The notes under the pieces were generated by a model, which was not told where the DNA came from, ran no database searches, and was given only the letters and a program-made list of their open reading frames with translations. Source: Armatimonadota bacterium (GTDB lineage Bacteria > Armatimonadota > Fimbriimonadia > Fimbriimonadales > Fimbriimonadaceae). From it: a stretch of 14,088 nt of DNA. A program made the position numbers and the translations under genes. Positions 13,588 to 14,088 of the stretch are shown one piece after another; position 1 is the stretch's first letter; the number at the start of each line of letters is the position of its first letter. The stretch is from positions 1 through 14,088 of the forward strand of contig JAFAFM010000242.1 of the NCBI GenBank assembly GCA_023423495.1. The letters run 5' to 3'.

Positions 13588-14088
13588 TTAGGGAGCCATC
13601 GCCAGCATCGGTTCGGACTGCACGATGCTTCGGCCGTTTGCGATGAAGTATTCGAACTCTTCGGGGAAGACTCGAAGCGCGGCGGCCACTGGCCATGCCG
13701 CGGCATCTCCGAGACCGCAGAACGATCGGCCGTCGATCTGAGAGCAAATGTCGGCGAGCAGCTGCACGTCGCCGGGTTGTCCCTTGCCTAGCCGAATCCG
13801 GTCTAGGATCTGCAGCATCCACTTGGTACCCTCGCGGCACGGAGTGCATTTTCCGCAACTCTCATTCGCATAGAAGAGGGCAGTTCGCCAAATGAAAGTG
13901 ACAATGCAACTATGTTCGTTCAAGAACATACAGCCGCCTGAACCCACCATCGACTTGACGTCGGCCATTTCCTCGTAGCCAATAATCGCCCGGTCGACGT
14001 CCTCAGCCGTGATGATGGGTACCGACGAGCCACCGGGAACGCAAGCTTTGAGCTTGCCACCCTTAACGCCGCCCGCCATTTCCAGGAG
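13588..14088 (-). CDS. nuoF: NADH-quinone oxidoreductase subunit F, C-terminal part, cut by the right window edge
   Basis: NuoF is the NADH/FMN-binding subunit of respiratory complex I, on the cytoplasmic side of the membrane. The visible 166 residues contain LKACVPGGSS, then VGSGGCM, and the N3 [4Fe-4S] ligands in ESCGKCTPCREG (Cys78, 81 and 84 of the visible part) and SFCGLGDAAAWP (Cys124). This order and the C-terminal FPEEFEYFI end are those of the family. The frame stays open to position 14088, so the FMN- and NADH-binding N-terminal two thirds lie outside. The in-frame ATG at 14079 is internal and not the start. A tRNA-Arg gene follows downstream. Confidence 0.96.
   Translation of the reverse strand, partial: LLEMAGGVKGGKLKACVPGGSSVPIITAEDVDRAIIGYEEMADVKSMVGSGGCMFLNEHSCIVTFIWRTALFYANESCGKCTPCREGTKWMLQILDRIRLGKGQPGDVQLLADICSQIDGRSFCGLGDAAAWPVAAALRVFPEEFEYFIANGRSIVQSEPMLAMAP

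Noticed and set aside
13562..13591. Imperfect direct repeat CTAACTTAG / CTGACTTAG between tRNA-Arg and nuoF
   Set aside because: Only nine bases with one mismatch; it overlaps the nuoF stop and no integrase or element is near, so an attachment site is not supported.

Overview
The window looks like chromosomal DNA from a GC-moderate, free-living bacterium, most probably of the Armatimonadota (Fimbriimonas-like lineage). That placement is an inference. It rests on two DUF1559-type prepilin-like proteins with the A^[19 protein letters not shown] leader and an FxDxHAK motif, on frequent GTG and TTG starts, and on the mix of a complete D-arabinose-donor gene set with ordinary housekeeping genes. 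No mobile element, CRISPR array or phage gene was seen.

Left part (1-7525). The start of glmS lies on the minus strand and runs off the left edge. Divergent from it is a tightly packed plus-strand run: a UbiA-type phosphoribosyl-polyprenyl-phosphate synthase homologue, a DprE2-like SDR reductase, a DprE1-like FAD oxidase, galE, nrnA, truB and a DUF2752 membrane protein. The first three correspond to the mycobacterial route to polyprenyl-phospho-D-arabinofuranose: PRPP to polyprenyl-P-ribose-5-P, dephosphorylation, then DprE1/DprE2 epimerisation at C2. The DPPR phosphatase and any arabinofuranosyltransferase are not in the window. The DprE1 homologue has Ala where the Mycobacterium enzyme has the benzothiazinone-target Cys387.

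Centre (7526-9412). thrS stands alone behind its own -10-like box and a good ribosome binding site. It encodes a threonyl-tRNA synthetase lacking the N-terminal TGS domain, and ends at a symmetrical 10-bp hairpin shared with the convergent locus.

Right part (13349 down to 9415, all minus strand). This is a co-oriented envelope locus: prepilin-like protein, 99-aa single-TM protein, 58-aa lipoprotein, MacB/FtsX-type permease without an ATPase, a second prepilin-like protein, and an 80-aa lipoprotein. The two small proteins next to each other share a YY(T/S)GPMxxK motif, and a GC-rich hairpin sits between each pilin gene and the small gene after it. I regard this as the least described part of the window.

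Far right (13485-14088). A tRNA-Arg(CCG) gene lies just downstream of the 3' part of nuoF (complex I), both on the minus strand.
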